Source: an uncultured Ruminococcus sp.
Lineage (GTDB): Bacteria; Bacillota; Clostridia; Oscillospirales; Ruminococcaceae
NCBI GenBank assembly: GCA_937902395.1
Contig: CALGTV010000058.1
Location: 1-45,636, forward strand
Reading direction: 5' to 3'
DNA length: 45,636 nt
Part shown: piece after piece, positions 33,322 through 41,806 of the stretch
Numbering within the stretch: position 1 is the stretch's first letter
How the letters are laid out: every line of letters starts with the position of its first letter
Position numbers and translations under genes: made by a program
Notes under the pieces: model-generated
Told to the model about the DNA's origin: nothing
What the model saw: the letters and a program-made list of their open reading frames with translations, nothing else
The model's database searches: none

Positions 33322-33653
33322 TCACAAAACAGCAATACCGAAAGCAGCTATTAATACCAATCCCTGAAACAACAGTAGACAAATCTAATGGCATAAATGC
33401 TGTATGTCGTCGTTGGACTTCCTCACCATACGACAGTATGCTTTCGTCGTCCGCCTTGACATACATCATTTCTGCTCATCATCTTTGTCTACTAACATTT
33501 TAGGAATTAGTATAATATTATTAAACTCTTCAAGGAACGCACTAAAACCAAACGTGCCATTTCCAATATTATGCTTGACTGCCTTATCGATTCCAATTAT
33601 ATTGTGAGAGCCGTTGAGGATCATTGATTTGTGTGATCCAAATTTAAAAGTAT
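33322..33653. other. Degenerate sequence behind the integrase remnant
   Basis: About 330 bases without an intact gene. Broken minus-strand frames encode protein-like stretches (GFSAFLEEFNNIILIPKMLV at about 33490-33545; MMYVKADDESILSYGEEVQR at about 33406-33465), which suggest remains of one or more genes from a former mobile element. I do not recognise them. Confidence 0.4.
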
Positions 33654-33682
33654 TTGACAATCAAAAAAAGATATGTTATAAT
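33654..33682 (+). promoter_or_regulatory. Sigma-A promoter of the GNAT cluster
   Basis: TTGACA (33654-33659) and TATAAT (33677-33682), spacer 17. The start codon lies 29 bases after the -10 box. Confidence 0.92.
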
Positions 33683-33710
33683 ATCTAATATAATAAGGAG
33701 GTATGCACAT

Positions 33711-34277
33711 ATGCTTACACATAACGGAACAAAAACAATAGAAACAGAAAGACTTATACTTCGAAAATTTGAGTATACAGACGATACAGCAATGCTGAAA
33801 TACTGGGTTGCAGATGAAAAGATACAGTCACTTTATTCAGAGCCTGTTTATTCAACAAAAGAGGAAGTAAAGGAGCTTCTTGACAAATACATCGATTCAT
33901 ACGAAAAACCTCATTATTATCGCTGGGCAATTATCGATAAAAACTGCGGTGAATGTATCGGGCAAATAGCATATTTTCTCGTTGACAACAAGAATCACTT
34001 TGCGGAAATTGAGTATTGTATCGGCTCGGAATTTCAGTGCAGGGGATATGCAACAGAAGCCACAAAGGCTATTATAGCTTTCGGTTTTGATAAAATAAAT
34101 CTTCATAAGGTGCAGATTTGCACTAAAACTATAAATCAGCCCTCAAAGCGTGTTATTGAGAAATGCGGTTTCACCTACGAGGGAACGCTCCGTGATTATT
34201 TCTTTATGAACGGGGAATATGTGGGCAGACATTATTTTTCAATCCTCAGAAGTGAGTATGAGGAATGCAGAAAATGA
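33711..34277 (+). CDS. GNAT N-acetyltransferase, RimJ/RimL type (copy A)
   Basis: A 188-residue protein with the RimJ/RimL-type opening TIETERLILRKFEYTDDTAM, the acetyl-CoA loop CRGYATEATKAIIAFGF (about residues 105-122) and the C-terminal KRVIEKCGFTYEGTLRDYFF. Such enzymes acetylate protein N-termini, antibiotics or small amines; the target here is unknown. It starts at the ATG at 33711 with AGGAGG. Its stop overlaps the next GNAT start. It is a clear paralogue of the gene at 34748: both share EPVY(S/T)T..EV, YRWAII.K.CGECIGQIA and AEIEYCIG. Confidence 0.9.
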   Translation: MLTHNGTKTIETERLILRKFEYTDDTAMLKYWVADEKIQSLYSEPVYSTKEEVKELLDKYIDSYEKPHYYRWAIIDKNCGECIGQIAYFLVDNKNHFAEIEYCIGSEFQCRGYATEATKAIIAFGFDKINLHKVQICTKTINQPSKRVIEKCGFTYEGTLRDYFFMNGEYVGRHYFSILRSEYEECRK

Positions 34278-34723
34278 ATATAAAAAAAGCAGTTTTATCA
34301 GATGCCGAAATGGTAAAGGCAATAACAGAACAGACAATAAACAGCGTATATCCACAATATTACCCCAAGGGTGCAGTAGATTTCTTTCTTAGTCACCACA
34401 ATGAGAATAATATAAAAAGCGATATTGAAAAAGGAATTGTTTATGTTTTGTACGATAATGAAAATGCTGTAGGAACTGTAACACTAAGGGATAACGAGAT
34501 TTGCCGCCTTTTTGTACTCCCTGAATATCAGGGAAAAGGTTTCGGCGGCAGACTGCTTGATTTTGCCGAGAAAAAGATTGCTGAAAATTACGGTAAAATT
34601 ATAATTGACGCTTCGTTGCCTGCAAAGCCGATTTACCTGAAAAGAGGCTATGTTTTCACAGAATATCACACTATAAAAACGGAAAACGGGGATTTTCTTT
34701 GTTATGACGTTATGGAGAAATAA
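34274..34723 (+). CDS. GNAT N-acetyltransferase (second in cluster)
   Basis: A 149-residue GNAT of a different subfamily from its two neighbours. The acetyl-CoA loop is ICRLFVLPEYQGKGFGGRLL, followed by IIIDASLPAKPIYLKRGYVF. I chose the second ATG (34274), which has GAGG 10 bases upstream and overlaps the previous stop as ATGA. The ATG at 34265 is only two bases from that site. The acceptor substrate is unknown. Confidence 0.88.
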   Translation: MNIKKAVLSDAEMVKAITEQTINSVYPQYYPKGAVDFFLSHHNENNIKSDIEKGIVYVLYDNENAVGTVTLRDNEICRLFVLPEYQGKGFGGRLLDFAEKKIAENYGKIIIDASLPAKPIYLKRGYVFTEYHTIKTENGDFLCYDVMEK

Positions 34724-34747
34724 ATGAAGCTTTAAAGGAGCCGAAAA

Positions 34748-35320
34748 ATGAATTACATAGCCACAAAACCATTTGAAACTCCACGCCTTATATGCCGTCC
34801 CTTCACTATGGCGGATTGCGGTGATATGCTCCGAAACTGGATAGCCGATGAGGATATTCAGAGCGAGTACGGTGAGCCTGTTTATACAACCCTGCAAGAG
34901 GTGGAAAAGCTTGTGGGGGAATATGTGGGGAAATACGGCAATGCTGATTTTTACCGCTGGGCGATTATTGAGAAAGCTTGCGGCGAATGTATCGGGCAGA
35001 TTGCCTTTTGCCGTGTATATCCCGACTGCAAAACAGCAGAAATTGAGTATTGCATCGGCAAAAAATTCTGGGGAAAAGGCTATGCTGGTGAGGCTTTACA
35101 GGCAGTTATAGACTTCACATTCAGCCATACGGATTTTGTAAAGCTTGAAGCATATCACAGAACAGAAAATACAAAATCCGGACGAGTTCTTGAAAAATCT
35201 GCTATGCACATAGCCGACAATGTGGAGCGCTTCCGCAGGGAAAACCAGCAACCACACGGAGAAATATGCTATTGTATTGAGAGAATCTCTAAAACCAATA
35301 TGTCGAATGATTTTGTTTGA
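34748..35320 (+). CDS. GNAT N-acetyltransferase, RimJ/RimL type (copy B)
   Basis: A 190-residue paralogue of the protein encoded at 33711. It has the same opening (FETPRLICRPFTMADCGDML), the shared central block (FYRWAIIEKACGECIGQIAF), the acetyl-CoA loop GKGYAGEALQAVIDFTF and a divergent C-terminus. AAAGGAG precedes the ATG, 24 bases after the previous gene. The two copies flank an unrelated GNAT, so a simple tandem duplication is not enough to explain the order. Confidence 0.9.
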   Translation: MNYIATKPFETPRLICRPFTMADCGDMLRNWIADEDIQSEYGEPVYTTLQEVEKLVGEYVGKYGNADFYRWAIIEKACGECIGQIAFCRVYPDCKTAEIEYCIGKKFWGKGYAGEALQAVIDFTFSHTDFVKLEAYHRTENTKSGRVLEKSAMHIADNVERFRRENQQPHGEICYCIERISKTNMSNDFV

Positions 35321-35345
35321 CTTATTTTATAAATTATGATATAAT
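35317..35345 (+). promoter_or_regulatory. Sigma-A promoter upstream of the small membrane protein gene
   Basis: TTGACT (35317-35322) and TATAAT (35340-35345), spacer 17. The -35 box overlaps the stop codon of the preceding GNAT gene. Confidence 0.85.
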
Positions 35346-35378
35346 AATACTGTTACATAATTATTTGGAGATGAGAAA

Positions 35379-35825
35379 ATGGAGTTATTAGTAGGCATAA
35401 TAGTAATAATTGTTCTATGCAAAATACTTGGAGTAAGTAATTTTGTGCTTATTCTATGCGGTCTCGGAATAATCGAGTTAATTATAATTGCCATGCTTCT
35501 GTTTTTTATATATGCCTCATTTCATCTTCTTCTGACAAAAAAGTGCAGTGCAAATTTTACTAAAATAGATACACCTGAAAAGAAAAAATTCAAAGTTGCA
35601 TTCTATGAAATAGACGGCAATGAGTATCCATGTGTTTTTCCGCGAGAAGCCGGATTTTCCTCGGCATACAAAACTGATAAGGTGTATACTGTCAGATACA
35701 GCAAATATCTGAAAAAAGTATACGATATCTGGGCAGTCATTACCTGTTTTGTAGGGCTGATTTTCAGCATAATAGCGGTTGCTGTGACATTTGGCATTAT
35801 AAAAAATCTTGATTCTATTCTGTGA
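35379..35825 (+). CDS. Small membrane protein, unknown function
   Basis: A 148-residue protein with hydrophobic segments at about 3-18, 20-52 (probably two helices or one long hairpin) and 117-142. Between them is a soluble stretch of about 60 residues (KFKVAFYEIDGNEYPCVFPR, VYTVRYSKYLKKVY) that recalls DUF3592-type small membrane proteins. A GGAG site and its own promoter precede it, and the ArsR gene follows after 10 bases. Role unknown. Confidence 0.72.
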   Translation: MELLVGIIVIIVLCKILGVSNFVLILCGLGIIELIIIAMLLFFIYASFHLLLTKKCSANFTKIDTPEKKKFKVAFYEIDGNEYPCVFPREAGFSSAYKTDKVYTVRYSKYLKKVYDIWAVITCFVGLIFSIIAVAVTFGIIKNLDSIL

Positions 35826-35835
35826 GGTGGAAAAT

Positions 35836-36183
35836 ATGGAAGAAAATATCTGTCAATGCGGTGTTCATGAAGATATCGTGGAAAAAGTATCAAAAGTTAT
35901 GCCTGATGAAAATATTCTTTACAACGCGGCTGAGCTGCTGAAAGTTTTCAGTGACCCTACGCGTATAAGAATTCTATTCGTACTGGGACAGAGCGAGATG
36001 TGCGTGTGCGACATAGCAAGGCTTATAAATATGACTCAATCGGCTGTATCACATCAGCTGCGTGTACTGAAACAGGCAAGGCTTGTCAAGGCGCGCCGAA
36101 GCGGAAAGACAATTTTCTACTCCCTGTGTGACGACCATGTTCAAGAAATAATCCATTGTGCAATGGAACATGTTATGGAGTGA
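35836..36183 (+). CDS. ArsR/SmtB-family metal-responsive repressor
   Basis: A 115-residue winged helix-turn-helix protein: LLKVFSDPTRIRILFVLGQS, then MCVCDIARLINMTQSAVSHQLRVLKQARLV. The CVCD motif in the DNA-binding region and the N-terminal CQCGVH correspond to the cysteine sites of CadC/ArsR-type sensors of soft metals (cadmium, lead, zinc, arsenite). Usually a metal exporter gene is adjacent, but here the next gene is an amidohydrolase and no transporter follows. I chose the ATG at 35836 with a GAGGTGG site. Confidence 0.93.
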   Translation: MEENICQCGVHEDIVEKVSKVMPDENILYNAAELLKVFSDPTRIRILFVLGQSEMCVCDIARLINMTQSAVSHQLRVLKQARLVKARRSGKTIFYSLCDDHVQEIIHCAMEHVME

Positions 36184-36187
36184 TATT

Positions 36188-37003
36188 GTGTTATTTGATT
36201 TTCATACCCACGCTTTTGCAGATGCTATAGCTGAAAGAGCAATGGCAGCACTTATTAATACAACAAAACAGTCTGTTGAAACTGAAAATATGAAAGCCTA
36301 TACCAACGGCACAATTTCGGGACTTCGCAGCTTGATGCGTAAAAAGGGCATATCAAAGGCAATGCTTTTGCCTATCGCAACAAAGCCCACACAACAGACT
36401 ACTATTAACAACTGGGCTGTGGATATTATGGGCAACGGTATATACTGCTGCGGAACTATCCACCCTGAAGCAGAAAACGCTGTTGAGGAAATTGAACGCA
36501 TAAAGTCTCTGGGATTGTGCGGAATTAAACTTCATCCCGAATATCAGTTTTTCCGTCCCGATGATAAACGACTTTTCCCCATATATCAAAAAGCTGCTGA
36601 AATGGAACTATTTGTGGTATTTCACGCAGGCTGGGACCCCGCAGGCAAGGGTGACATTCTTGCACCCCCACGAAGCTTCGCCTATATAGCTGAAAAATTC
36701 CCGGATTTAACTATTATTGCAGCTCATATGGGCGGTATGCGGATGTTTGATGAAGTCGAGGACTGCCTTGCCGGAAAATTCGGCAACGTTTATTTTGATA
36801 CAGCGGCAGTTGCTGATTATATCTGCTCAGAACAGTTTTTACGCATAATTGAAACGCACGGCACTGATAAAATCCTCTTTGCCAGTGATGCACCATGGGA
36901 TAATCCGCTGAAAGAGGTAAAAATGATAGCTGAACTCCCCTTTAGTCAACAAGACAAGGATTTGATTTTTTACAAAAATGCTGAAAAGTTGATTAATACA
37001 TAA
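36188..37003 (+). CDS. Amidohydrolase-family metal-dependent hydrolase
   Basis: A 271-residue TIM-barrel hydrolase. Metal-binding residues are visible: FDFHTHAFAD (HxH near residue 6), GIKLHPEYQ, VVFHAGWDP, IIAAHMGGMRMF and the terminal Asp in ILFASDAPWDNP. It fits the amidohydrolase-2 (decarboxylase-like) or TatD-like superfamily; the substrate is unknown. I chose the GTG at 36188 with a GGAGTGA site. It starts four bases after the ArsR stop, so the pair is co-transcribed. Confidence 0.87.
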   Translation: MLFDFHTHAFADAIAERAMAALINTTKQSVETENMKAYTNGTISGLRSLMRKKGISKAMLLPIATKPTQQTTINNWAVDIMGNGIYCCGTIHPEAENAVEEIERIKSLGLCGIKLHPEYQFFRPDDKRLFPIYQKAAEMELFVVFHAGWDPAGKGDILAPPRSFAYIAEKFPDLTIIAAHMGGMRMFDEVEDCLAGKFGNVYFDTAAVADYICSEQFLRIIETHGTDKILFASDAPWDNPLKEVKMIAELPFSQQDKDLIFYKNAEKLINT

Positions 37004-37033
37004 AAAAGCTTGCTGCGAAAGCAAGCTTTTTTT
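37003..37033. terminator. Bidirectional terminator between convergent genes
   Basis: AAAAAAGCTTGCT pairs with AGCAAGCTTTTTTT around a short GCGAA-type loop. It serves the amidohydrolase operon on the plus strand and the solute-binding lipoprotein gene on the minus strand, which ends 10 bases away. Confidence 0.92.
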
Positions 37034-37042
37034 ATAGCAAGA

Positions 37043-39280
37043 TTATCCGTATCTCTCACTGAGATATATGCTTACACGGTTCTGTATGTTCTGAGTTGCC
37101 CTTTCTGCTGTACATTCCCCCTCGAAAAATGGCATAGTTTCCTCACGGATTATATTGTAAATTACATTATCTCCTTGTCTTACATCCTTTGCGGCTTCAC
37201 GGACTATTTTGTCATATTTCTCACATTCTTCATCGGTGAACTCGTAATATGTGACAACATCTTCCATATCAGGTCCAATCCAAAGCTTGTCTCCTCTGAA
37301 TGTTTCACCGTTTTCTTCTGTATAAGTTGCGTTTTTCTGCTCCTCCAACTGTTTTACATAGTATTCCTCAACTGTAGGATACTGCCATCCGCCGTATACA
37401 CCGTTAGTATCTGTGTAGTATCCTTCGGAGAAGTAAACTGTCTTGATAAAATCCCATGCCCCCTCAATGCAGGGAGAATTTGCCATAATTCCCATACAAT
37501 TCGACGGCAGAACAAAAGAGCCATTTCCGTTTTCGTTGGGATAGCCGACAAGTGTCGCAGGCTCATTAAATTGCGCATGAAGCGCCTGACGGAGAGTGTA
37601 CCAGCCACCCAAATCCATATCGTAAATCATACTTTCATCGTTGATATACTGACCTTGATTGTATACATCAAATCCGCCGCTTTCATTAATCCAGCTGTCA
37701 AACTCCTCTAATGTAAGTCCTATGTGATTATCACGAATAATATTCATGGCTTTAATAAATCCCGCATCTTCAAAATTGCACACGGCATTTTCATAGTCCA
37801 CAAATTCAGAATAGTCCACAAGCTGTAAGAAATTATAGTTCATCTCCATGTTTGCCCATGTGTTAATTCTCATTCCCTCAGGGAGAGCCTTAATTCTTTC
37901 GGCAAACTGGTCATAGTTCCAGCTTGTAAGTCCGTCAAGGAACTTATCCTTTACGACCATAGTTTTAAATGAGAAAGAGGGAGAAATCTGCAAAAGCTTG
38001 CCGTTGAAATCCAATCCTTCAAGGTAACCGTCAAGGAAATCCTCACGTTTAAGCTCTGTATCTTTGTCGAGAAGAGTGTACAAATCCACGAAAATTGACT
38101 CTCTTGCACCAAATGAGCCTGGAGTTATTTCGCTGTTAAACGTGATAACATCGGGGGCATTTCCGCTTAATATATCTTGATGAAGATTTGTAATTCTGTC
38201 ATCATAAAGAGAATATGCATTACCATAGTCTTTTACTTCTACACGATATGGACTGTCAGGCTTTGCTGAATTATAGGCTTTTGCAGGTGCATTTACAAGA
38301 TCACCTGAAACAAGATTTGCCACACGAATGACTGTTTTGCTTTCAAGGGCAGAAATATCAGCCTCTGTGAGCAGTTTCATTGTACTGCCATTTGCCTCAG
38401 ACATTGCAGCAGCAAATTCATTTTCTCCCGTCATAGTAAGGGAGTATATACTAATGCTGTTGAAATCGTTGTCAATGAAATCGCAAAGCTTGATCCAGCT
38501 GTTATCCTTTAAGCCGTAAAGCATACCGTTAAACATTGCCGCAAGCCGATATTCTCCGAAACCTGCTGTCATTGTATAGGCTGTATCAGTAAGCGCGGAG
38601 CATTTCTGCTTATTCACAAGCTCTGTACCCTCAATCTGTGCCGTATATGTGGTATCTTCGCCGCTATATACAACCGTGGGTATTCCCTCAGAATCAAGAG
38701 ATACACCATGAACATGATAAGGCGTAAGGTCGATAGTTCCCAATATTTCGCCGTCGAGGGAAACAATTGTCAGAATACGGTTATCGTCATTGATAATAAT
38801 TTCGTCATTACAGTTATAAATTTTACCAAATCTTTCACTGGTAAGAATTTCACCGCAGTTCAGATTTTTCTGCATATTGCCCTCACGGTCGTAGATGTAA
38901 ACCATTGTTTCACCGTCGAGAGTTGTCAGAACCGCCTTTCGTCCTCCCGTCAGAAGTGCGGCATTACAGATAAATTCACCCTCTTGCGGTGTAAAGCGGA
39001 ACTGTGTATAATCCCCGAAAGAATTATTGCTTACAAATCCCGCAAAATCACCGCTTTTCAGTTCCCCGAAAGTGAGTATATTTCCTCCTAATGGGTCACG
39101 GGAAAGACATCTTATGCTTTTGAAGTTGTCCCCCATTTCAATATCTGCGGCATTTAGCATAAGCTTCTGAGTTTCTGCTAAAGGCGCGGAATTTTCGCTG
39201 TTTTCCTTTGGTTTTTCTCCGCAGGCTGTACAACCGCATATCATTCCTAAAGCCATTGTTAATGCAATTAATCGTTTCAT
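37043..39280 (-). CDS. Lipoprotein: propeller-like N-terminal half fused to a solute-binding C-terminal half (copy 1)
   Basis: A 745-residue lipoprotein (signal MKRLIALTMALGMICGCTAC, lipobox GCTAC). Residues about 40-330 are a run of short beta repeats (ILTFGELKSGDFAGF, KAVLTTLDGETMVYIYDREG, ILTIVSLDGEILG) that look like a beta-propeller. Residues about 340-745 match family 1 extracellular solute-binding proteins: DILSGNAPDVITF, FVDLYTLLDKD, DGYLEGLDFNGKLLQISPS, SPCIEGAWDFIKTVYFS. No ABC permease or ATPase is nearby. Starts with AAGGAGG. It follows its paralogue at 39293 after 12 bases. Confidence 0.85.
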   Translation of the reverse strand: MKRLIALTMALGMICGCTACGEKPKENSENSAPLAETQKLMLNAADIEMGDNFKSIRCLSRDPLGGNILTFGELKSGDFAGFVSNNSFGDYTQFRFTPQEGEFICNAALLTGGRKAVLTTLDGETMVYIYDREGNMQKNLNCGEILTSERFGKIYNCNDEIIINDDNRILTIVSLDGEILGTIDLTPYHVHGVSLDSEGIPTVVYSGEDTTYTAQIEGTELVNKQKCSALTDTAYTMTAGFGEYRLAAMFNGMLYGLKDNSWIKLCDFIDNDFNSISIYSLTMTGENEFAAAMSEANGSTMKLLTEADISALESKTVIRVANLVSGDLVNAPAKAYNSAKPDSPYRVEVKDYGNAYSLYDDRITNLHQDILSGNAPDVITFNSEITPGSFGARESIFVDLYTLLDKDTELKREDFLDGYLEGLDFNGKLLQISPSFSFKTMVVKDKFLDGLTSWNYDQFAERIKALPEGMRINTWANMEMNYNFLQLVDYSEFVDYENAVCNFEDAGFIKAMNIIRDNHIGLTLEEFDSWINESGGFDVYNQGQYINDESMIYDMDLGGWYTLRQALHAQFNEPATLVGYPNENGNGSFVLPSNCMGIMANSPCIEGAWDFIKTVYFSEGYYTDTNGVYGGWQYPTVEEYYVKQLEEQKNATYTEENGETFRGDKLWIGPDMEDVVTYYEFTDEECEKYDKIVREAAKDVRQGDNVIYNIIREETMPFFEGECTAERATQNIQNRVSIYLSERYG

Positions 39281-39292
39281 AAAAATTCCTCC

Positions 39293-41554
39293 TTATTGAT
39301 ATTTTTCACTGAGATAAAGGCTTACTCTCTTTTGAATCTTATCCGCACATTCTTCCGCGGTACATTCCTCATCAAAGAAAATCATTGTTTCCTCACGGAT
39401 AATATTGCCCACTGTAATGTCAGAACGAAGAACCTTTGCATTTTTAATAATATTCTTGTAGTAATCGCATTCCTCCTGAGTAAATGGCGCAATTTCCTTG
39501 TCAATAACCATTTCGCCATACTCGTTATGTACCTGATAACGCCATTCCTTTTCCTCCATTTCGCCCTCAATTATTCTGCCGTTGTCATCGCTTTTGAATG
39601 TGATGAAATTATCCATTGTCATATCTGCCGCCCTGTCGAAATGTTTTTCCATAACGGAAAATGAATAATAATTCTGCGGAGCGTTATTGTATTCGTCAGA
39701 CAAGAAATATCGCAGAAATTCCCATGCCCCCTCTTTATGAGGTGAATTTTCCATAATGCCGTAGCTGTTGTCGAAACTTATAAACGAGCCGTTTTCAACA
39801 TTGTTGTACGGAAAACCTGCAACAACCATTTTATCTTCATAATCTCCCCGATGTTTTGTAAAAAGACTGCCGAACCAATGAATATTATAGCTTGATTCAA
39901 ACTCTACAAATCGCTTGCCATTAAGTATATCAAAAGTATGGTCAGTATACGGCATTTCTCCGGACTGTGCAGTATATTCCGACCACTTCAAACCAATATT
40001 GTTTTCATTGAAGAAATTTAGCAGCTTTATATATTCAGGGGAATCGAAGTAACATTCGCCCTTGTCATAGTCGATGAAAAAGCCTGTATTTACCGCTTCT
40101 GAAAAATATTTGACACGGGGATTTATTTCTTCATCGGTGAAAAATTCCATACCCTTCGGCATATTTTTGTAAGCCGTTATCATATCATCAACGCTCCAGT
40201 TTTCACGTATGCCCTCATATCCCGACTTTGCAAGAATTGTGGAAAAACTGAAATTCGGAGCAATCATGACAAGTCTGCCGTCCCTCTCCATTCCCTCACG
40301 GACATTGGGTATAAAATCCTCACGGGATATATCGGGATCCTTATCGATAAACTCATACAAATCGCAGAAAATTTCTGTGTTGAAAGTATCAATTGGCATT
40401 GCAGGATTGAATACTATAATATCGGGAGCATTGCCGCTTATCATATCCATTCGCAGTCTGTCGGCTTCAAAAGACATACTTTCCTCTGAAAAATAGCTTT
40501 TATATTCCGCACGGTAATCCTCGTTTTCGGCATTGAACTTTTTTATCTCCTCATCAAAAATACCGCCTGATTGACTATAACTCATAACAGTTATAACCTC
40601 TTTTGATTTCAGCTCCGAGATGTCAGCTTCTGTAAGCAGATACAGCTTATCCCCCTCTGCTTCAGAAACATTTATAACAATTTCGTTTTCTGACAGCATG
40701 AATATATCTCTTACCTGATAATTTTCAAAAGGAAGTTCAAGGAAATCCGCAAGCATAACTATTTCCGTATCTGTAAAACCATAAATTCCGTCATGAAATA
40801 CGCCGATATACCGATACTTTCCAGCTCCTGCTCCGACAGCATATGCGGAAGAACCTGTAGATTTATAGGTCTGTTCTGTAATTGCGGATAGCTGTGCTGA
40901 ATCCGCAGAAGCTGAATAAATATTTATCATATCGCTGTGTAATATATTAATTTTATTTTCAGAATCCTGTACAACTCCGCCTATAGACATGGATTTTGTT
41001 TTTATTTCCCCAAGAAATCTGCCCTCAGAGGAAACCGCAAGAATCTGCGAATTTCCAACATTTATAATGAATCCGTCGTCACCGTTGCCATAAATCCGCG
41101 AAATATATGGACTTTCGCTGTCAATAACTTCTCCGCAGTCTATAGTTTTTTCAAAATTATTATCCTTGTCATAGATATGTATAAATGTTTTGCCATCAAA
41201 TACGGTCAGAACACCCTTTTTCCCGTAGGAAAGCAACGCGGCACTGTGTACAGTTTCGTTTTCCTGTGGGGTATATGTAAAATCTGTATAATCATTGAAA
41301 TCACTGCCGCTTATAAATCCTGCATATCCGCCGCTTTTTAGCTCTCCGAATGTGAGAATATTTGCCCCTGAGGCATCTTTTGAAAGGCATTTTATGCTTT
41401 TGAACTTATCCCCCATTCTGATATCTGCGGCATTGAGCACAAGCTTTTCCGTTTCAGTTATGGATGCAGATGTGTTTTCCTTTGGCTTTTCGCTACAGGC
41501 TGTACAGCCGCAGATTATTCCTAAAGTCATAGTTAAAGCAATTAATCGTTTCAT
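39293..41554 (-). CDS. Lipoprotein: propeller-like N-terminal half fused to a solute-binding C-terminal half (copy 2)
   Basis: A 753-residue paralogue of the next gene. The signal peptides are nearly identical (MKRLIALTMTLGIICGCTAC) and the order of parts is the same: propeller-like repeats (GKKGVLTVFDGKTFIHIYDK) then a solute-binding domain (DMISGNAPDIIVF, IFCDLYEFIDKDPDISREDF, SPHKEGAWEFLRYF). I chose the ATG at 41554 with an AGGAGG site; the 24-residue upstream extension is rejected. The two genes form an operon and arose by tandem duplication. The 5' ends look more alike than the middles. Confidence 0.86.
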   Translation of the reverse strand: MKRLIALTMTLGIICGCTACSEKPKENTSASITETEKLVLNAADIRMGDKFKSIKCLSKDASGANILTFGELKSGGYAGFISGSDFNDYTDFTYTPQENETVHSAALLSYGKKGVLTVFDGKTFIHIYDKDNNFEKTIDCGEVIDSESPYISRIYGNGDDGFIINVGNSQILAVSSEGRFLGEIKTKSMSIGGVVQDSENKINILHSDMINIYSASADSAQLSAITEQTYKSTGSSAYAVGAGAGKYRYIGVFHDGIYGFTDTEIVMLADFLELPFENYQVRDIFMLSENEIVINVSEAEGDKLYLLTEADISELKSKEVITVMSYSQSGGIFDEEIKKFNAENEDYRAEYKSYFSEESMSFEADRLRMDMISGNAPDIIVFNPAMPIDTFNTEIFCDLYEFIDKDPDISREDFIPNVREGMERDGRLVMIAPNFSFSTILAKSGYEGIRENWSVDDMITAYKNMPKGMEFFTDEEINPRVKYFSEAVNTGFFIDYDKGECYFDSPEYIKLLNFFNENNIGLKWSEYTAQSGEMPYTDHTFDILNGKRFVEFESSYNIHWFGSLFTKHRGDYEDKMVVAGFPYNNVENGSFISFDNSYGIMENSPHKEGAWEFLRYFLSDEYNNAPQNYYSFSVMEKHFDRAADMTMDNFITFKSDDNGRIIEGEMEEKEWRYQVHNEYGEMVIDKEIAPFTQEECDYYKNIIKNAKVLRSDITVGNIIREETMIFFDEECTAEECADKIQKRVSLYLSEKYQ

Positions 41555-41806
41555 GATATGTCCTCCTGAATTAGTGTTTTTGCAAGAAATATAGGCAATT
41601 CTTCTGCAAATTTTAATGCACTTCAAGTGCTTCTATATTACAGTGTATTTAAAGGGCAAAAAAGACGAAAAAAATTTCATTTTTGTAGGAATACACTGTT
41701 AGCACAAACTAAATTTGTGAATGATAAACAAAAATCGGAGCTGTATCAGCTGATGCAGCTCCGATTTTTGTTTATGGATTCAAATATTTATAATTTGGAA
41801 TTGTTA
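41555..41806. other. Intergenic region rich in inverted repeats
   Basis: Contains a weak minus-strand promoter-like pair (TTGCCC and TATAGA, spacer 16, around 41633-41660), a 10-bp inverted repeat with a 40-base spacer (ACAGTGTATT at 41640, AATACACTGT at 41690), a short palindrome CACAAA-N5-TTTGTG (41703-41719) and the long hairpin at 41724-41775. Confidence 0.55.
41724..41775. terminator. Perfect 20-bp inverted repeat, bidirectional terminator
   Basis: Arms 41724-41743 and 41756-41775 are perfectly complementary; the core is AAAAATCGGAGCTG with CAGCTCCGATTTTT. The 12-base loop itself contains the palindrome CAGCTG. It ends the dockerin gene (minus strand), whose stop lies about 30 bases away. 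Confidence 0.88.
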
